Shown here: piece after piece, positions 60,896 to 64,000 of the stretch
How the letters are laid out: the number at the start of each line of letters is the position of its first letter
How positions within the stretch are numbered: the first letter of the stretch is position 1
NCBI GenBank assembly: GCA_029982205.1
Contig: JARRCM010000005.1
Span: forward strand, 1-64,000
Reading direction: 5' to 3'
From: Thermosediminibacterales bacterium
Lineage (GTDB): Bacteria; Bacillota; Thermosediminibacteria; Koleobacterales; JARRCM01
DNA length: 64,000 nt
Notes under the pieces: model-generated
What the model was told of the DNA's origin: nothing
Database searches by the model: none
The model's input: only the letters and a program-made list of their open reading frames with translations
Position numbers and translations under genes: made by a program

Positions 60896-61807
60896 TTAGT
60901 GGACCAGAGGTTTATAGAAAAACGTCCTTCTGGAGGATATTAACTTTTCTTGATTAAACCACCAATCAGGTTGGATTGTTTTAAAACTTACAATCAGTGC
61001 TTCTTCCCTGTCTTTTGAAGCTATCACAGGTTGATCCAATCCATATAGGGGATCCAACGTATATAGTGCACTTCTACCGAGATAATTGTTTGAACTTCCT
61101 ATAAAATTTGAAACAATGGTATACGCCTGTGAACTCATTGTTATTGAATCCCATAGACACATAGCTCCCTCTGGATATCTATTGGTCGAAATATTTTTAT
61201 CTATTTTTATTTCCTTCCCAAAATCCCCATTCCAGGCAGAAGGAATAACAATGATATCAGCTCTTTTCACAGCCATTACCCCCGCAACCTCCGGAAACGC
61301 TGCATCATATCCAATCATCACGCCAATTTTACCTAATTCTGTTGAGAAAACTTTAATTTCATCCCCGGGTTGAGCCCATTGTTTATCTAATTCATTTAAA
61401 TGAGTCTTTCTATATTTTCCTATAACGTCACCTTTAGGGCTTACCAACACTGCAGTATTATAAAGTTTGTCCTTATCCTTCTCAACCATACCAAAAACAA
61501 TATATAATGAGTAATCCTTCGCTATTTCTTTAAAAGTTCTTACAGTAGTACCATTTAAAGTTTCTGTCAGTTTACCGGCTTCTTCCAAACCCTTAACTGG
61601 ACCCGTTGTGGCAAGCTCAGGTAAAACTATTAAATTCAATTTTTTATCTTCATTTTTAGCCTTTAAAATTGCATCCTTTATTAATTTTTTTATCTTAATA
61701 ATGTTGGCTTCCTTATCATTAATCTCAGGTTCATACTGGAGAATTGCCACAGTTATATTTTTAGGAGTTGTATTTTTCGTATAATCCCATGATGAAATAT
61801 AAAACAT
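60896..61807 (-). pseudogene. Nitrilase-fold domain lacking the catalytic cysteine (second half of a broken tandem protein)
   Basis: 303 residues of carbon-nitrogen hydrolase fold. Glu64 (VLPELATTG) and Lys134 (KYRKTHL) are present, but the nucleophile position of the CYDxxFPE motif is Gly166 (GVMIGYDAAFPE; GGA at 61312-61310). The frame stays open to a TAG about 50 nt upstream of the ATG and reads plausible protein there (RRLELYKEL), with no good RBS at ATG 61807. It therefore looks like the downstream half of a protein begun at 62166. The domain cannot work as a standard nitrilase; it may bind substrate, be structural, or be decaying. Confidence 0.7.
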
Positions 61808-61839
61808 TAATTCTTTGTAAAGTTCGAGTCTTCTCTCCT

Positions 61840-62166
61840 TTAATCTCCTTTTTGCCTAGAGATTGTATCTACAAATGGTTCTATAGCCTTTCTATCCGCA
61901 TAATAATAACCCGTTGTAGCCATTTCCGGAGTAACAATTAATTTTGCACCGTTTTGAGCAGCCTCTGTGACTACTTTTAATAAGGCTTCAACATTTTTAT
62001 CTCGCTCATTTAGCTGCGGATTAAACTGTACCGCTGCCACTTTGATTGGTCCATTCAATTCACTTGCAGAGGTATCTTTTGTCAGATTGTCACAACCTGC
62101 TATTAAAAGAGTTATTAAAGCAACAAGAATAAGGCTCAATACTTTTGCATTTCTTCTGAATTTCAC
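61840..62166 (-). pseudogene. Lipoprotein signal plus truncated first nitrilase domain
   Basis: 108 residues. A lipoprotein signal peptide ends at Cys25 in the lipobox LIAGC. A nitrilase N-terminal part follows, with VAAVQFNPQ and the catalytic Glu81 in VTPEMATTG, but the frame stops after residue 108, before the Lys and Cys positions. A second nitrilase domain is encoded 32 bp downstream in another frame. An internal deletion with frameshift in a tandem-nitrilase lipoprotein gene explains both. The start is GTG 62166 with GGGGGG. Confidence 0.7.
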
Positions 62167-62213
62167 AGTGTAATACCCCCCTTAAAAGCTTTTTTGCAGG
62201 ATTAAAATTTTTT

Positions 62214-62235
62214 TGGGAGGCCATTAAGCCTCCCC
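62214..62235 (-). terminator. Hairpin after the GltS-like gene
   Basis: GGGAGGC pairs with GCCTCCC around six bases (62234-62215). The minus-strand tail is seven As then TTTT, so termination strength is doubtful. Confidence 0.4.
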
Positions 62236-62244
62236 AACCACTTT

Positions 62245-63630
62245 TTACATTCCCGTAACAACCTCTTCTTCGCCCGGCCGCAGTTCAGCAGCACCTTTGT
62301 TCTGCAACCCGTATTTCAGAGCCGTTACAGCCCACAGAGCAATACAGATGGCAACCAGCAGAGCACCTGCGAGAATTACGTTTCCTTTGGCAACATAAAC
62401 AGGCAATATTGATATGAGAGCCAGCTCTATTACCGAAATGAACACGTATGCCATTCCATAATCCTCTAAAGTACCGCTCTTAAATTCGGGGTCCACAATT
62501 CTGAGAAGGGTAACACCCATTGCCACAACTCCCGTTGTCCAACCATATATGAAAATGGAACGTTCAAACCAGAAGTTGTGGAAAAGTTTTTTCCCAATAA
62601 CCAGCACATAGAACACACTCCAGGCTATACCGATTAACACCATAATCAATATCGGAGCTGCATATTTTATAACAATGGAAATCTTAATAGAAGCTACTCC
62701 AAAGGCAACAAGATAGTCCGTCACACTGCTGCCTATTCTTGTTATGATTTTCTTGTCAACGTAGTCCCCCAGACCAACAATGTTGAGTATCATCTGCAGA
62801 ACAACTCCGGAAAGCATTGAGAGACACATCATGGGCAGGCTTATTTTAGGCATAATTGCTTTAAATGCATAGTATGAATAATATCCTCCTGCTGATGCTA
62901 TAAGGACCAGTAGCAGATGCCAGGTAAGGGGATCTATTGACATGGGATTTACCGTCTGTTTACCTATTTCCTGTCTTTCATTCTCAGGCACTAACCCGGT
63001 CTGCATGCTTTCAGGCAATTCCTTGATGGTTTTAATAAATCTGGTGGCTCTTATCCTGGTTGCCAGGTTTATTAAAGCCAGGCCCCCTAAAATTCCAGAA
63101 AGCAGCCCTATTGTGGCAAAGGTCTGACCGATTGTCAGGGCTTCTCCCCAGCCCGCTACGTCTTTCAGGGTTCCACCTATTGCCGCTGCATAACCATGAC
63201 CACCTACAAAACCGGCCGGCTGCAGAATGGAAAAAGCTTCTGGCACGTTAGGGAACAACTTACCGAGTATGATTCCACCAACCAACAGAGCCACTCCGAA
63301 TCCTCCGAATTCAGCGGCCATGTTCAATGTAAAGGTGTCTCCCACTTCATCTACAACCTTTTTAAAGGATGTCTTTTGAGTATTCCCTATAAACAGGGAA
63401 GCAAACAGCACAACAACCAGCATGTAGGCATAACTGGAAATCTTATCACTGAAAGGAAGCACGTTTAAAAACTGTTTTCCTAAAAACAAACCCAGGAAAC
63501 CAGCAATAAGGGATGACGGCAGGTAGAGGTTCTGTATAATCTTTACCTTTGATCTGAGATACTGGGCTATAAACAGCAGCACAGACATCAAAGCAAAATC
63601 CATCAGCATTGCATACGGCCCAAATTCCAT
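62245..63630 (-). CDS. Sodium/glutamate symporter family (GltS/ESS-like) transporter
   Basis: 461 residues with about 12 membrane segments. It shows the two-fold repeat of this family with glycine-rich re-entrant loops: FVGGHGYAAAIGG (about 141-153) in the first half and YGWTTGVVAMGVTLLRI (about 371-387) in the second. It probably imports a dicarboxylic amino acid or related anion with Na+. The start is ATG 63630 with AAAGGTGGG. It precedes the broken nitrilase lipoprotein and may have supplied substrate to that group. Cargo is inferred only. Confidence 0.83.
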   Translation of the reverse strand: MEFGPYAMLMDFALMSVLLFIAQYLRSKVKIIQNLYLPSSLIAGFLGLFLGKQFLNVLPFSDKISSYAYMLVVVLFASLFIGNTQKTSFKKVVDEVGDTFTLNMAAEFGGFGVALLVGGIILGKLFPNVPEAFSILQPAGFVGGHGYAAAIGGTLKDVAGWGEALTIGQTFATIGLLSGILGGLALINLATRIRATRFIKTIKELPESMQTGLVPENERQEIGKQTVNPMSIDPLTWHLLLVLIASAGGYYSYYAFKAIMPKISLPMMCLSMLSGVVLQMILNIVGLGDYVDKKIITRIGSSVTDYLVAFGVASIKISIVIKYAAPILIMVLIGIAWSVFYVLVIGKKLFHNFWFERSIFIYGWTTGVVAMGVTLLRIVDPEFKSGTLEDYGMAYVFISVIELALISILPVYVAKGNVILAGALLVAICIALWAVTALKYGLQNKGAAELRPGEEEVVTGM

Positions 63631-63677
63631 ATTAATAACCCACCTTTCTTAAAAATTTATTTTTGTTATAAATGCTT

Positions 63678-63718
63678 CCAGAACCTCAGGACTTTAACCA
63701 AAGGCCTGAGGTATCTGG
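63678..63718 (-). terminator. Long imperfect hairpin after the alpha/beta hydrolase gene
   Basis: CCTCAGG and CCTGAGG arms with inner ACTTT/AAAGG and outer CCAGA/TCTGG pairs form a stable hairpin downstream of the hydrolase stop. There is no clear T run, so it may be a processing or stability element instead. Confidence 0.4.
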
Positions 63719-63730
63719 AAATTTTGTTCC

Positions 63731-64000
63731 TTATTTCCTCAAAATTTTCTCAAAGAAGCGGTTTAATTCTTCAACTAGTTTTTGAAACACTGGCTTGTCT
63801 TCAAACATAAAATCGTTATGTTTTCCTTCAATAAGATAGAGTTGTTTGGGTTCTTTTGCTTTTTCGTAGAGGGAAAGAGCTTCATCCACAGGATGCAGAG
63901 CATTGTATTTCCCGTGAGCAATAAATATGGGTCTTGGAGAAATCTTAGCAACAACTTCTTCAGCATTGAAGTTACAGATGGATTCTCCCAGCACATATGC
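63731..64000 (-). CDS. Alpha/beta hydrolase, C-terminal part only
   Basis: The frame enters at the right edge, and 89 residues are visible. It shows the last strands of an alpha/beta hydrolase: ISPRPIFIAHGKYNALHPVDEA and the terminal His in IEGKHNDF. At the place where the catalytic Asp usually stands (HGxxD) the sequence has Asn (HGKYN), so the acid may be shifted or lost. The N-terminal part with the nucleophile is outside the window. It is the first seen gene of the 60-64 kb accessory group. Confidence 0.7.
   Translation of the reverse strand, partial: AYVLGESICNFNAEEVVAKISPRPIFIAHGKYNALHPVDEALSLYEKAKEPKQLYLIEGKHNDFMFEDKPVFQKLVEELNRFFEKILRK

Overview
The window looks like the chromosome of a low-GC, anaerobic, endospore-forming member of the Clostridia (Thermoanaerobacterales/Thermosediminibacterales-like; the lineage is inferred). 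Support comes from sporulation genes (SpoVG, SipL-like, YabG, a SpoIID-type protein, Veg), two T-box leaders, a SAM-I riboswitch, an electron-bifurcating-type hydrogenase operon, a tungsten aldehyde:ferredoxin oxidoreductase homologue and a probable selenoprotein. Most genes lie on the minus strand. Read from 58.5 kb down to 14.8 kb they follow the Bacillus subtilis origin-proximal order: tmk, yaaR, holB, yaaT, yabB, rsmI, metG, tatD, yabE, ksgA, yabG, veg, ispE, purR, spoVG, glmU, prs, ctc, pth. The replication origin should therefore lie beyond the right edge. Several genes expected in that order (yaaQ, yabA, rnmV, sspF, yabJ) are not in their usual places, and accessory blocks occupy some of those positions.

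Layout. 0-1.2 kb: start of an hndABC hydrogenase operon behind a Rex-like box, with a sharp codon-usage break inside it. 1.5-7.2 kb: mrp, a VOC protein, T-box-controlled proBA, a D-amino acid aminotransferase, a frameshifted gene remnant and ylmH. 7.2-14 kb: a SAM-riboswitch methionine operon (metY, metX, metF, a separate MetH reactivation protein, and metH lacking that domain). 14.0-14.3 kb: a 96-codon gene with an in-frame UGA, probably a selenoprotein. 14.4-22.4 kb: queD and the pth-to-ispE housekeeping block. 22.6-25.2 kb: a SipL-like spore protein and a CAP-domain protein.

25.4-34.3 kb is accessory cluster A. It encodes a multi-subunit amine/imino-acid dehydrogenase resembling HcnABC, D-hydroxyproline dehydrogenase and archaeal PDH1 (two flavoproteins, [2Fe-2S], BFD-type and 2x[4Fe-4S] subunits), a DapA-family protein, a sodium:solute symporter and an FCD regulator. 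A divergent aldehyde:ferredoxin oxidoreductase gene lies beside it. 34.3-54.2 kb returns to housekeeping and sporulation genes, including T-box metG, abrB, proC and holB. 54.4-57.8 kb is cluster B, a compact five-gene paralogue of the dehydrogenase, sitting between yaaR and tmk. 60-64 kb is an accessory group: a GltS-like transporter, a broken tandem nitrilase-like lipoprotein gene whose second domain lacks the catalytic cysteine, an apparently short DUF6282-like protein and a partial alpha/beta hydrolase.

Proline and methionine recur as themes. proBA and proC make proline, cluster A/B enzymes may oxidise proline- or hydroxyproline-like substrates, and the two T-boxes read Pro (CCG) and Met (AUG) specifiers in the same register. 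All calls come from reading the sequence; no database search was run.
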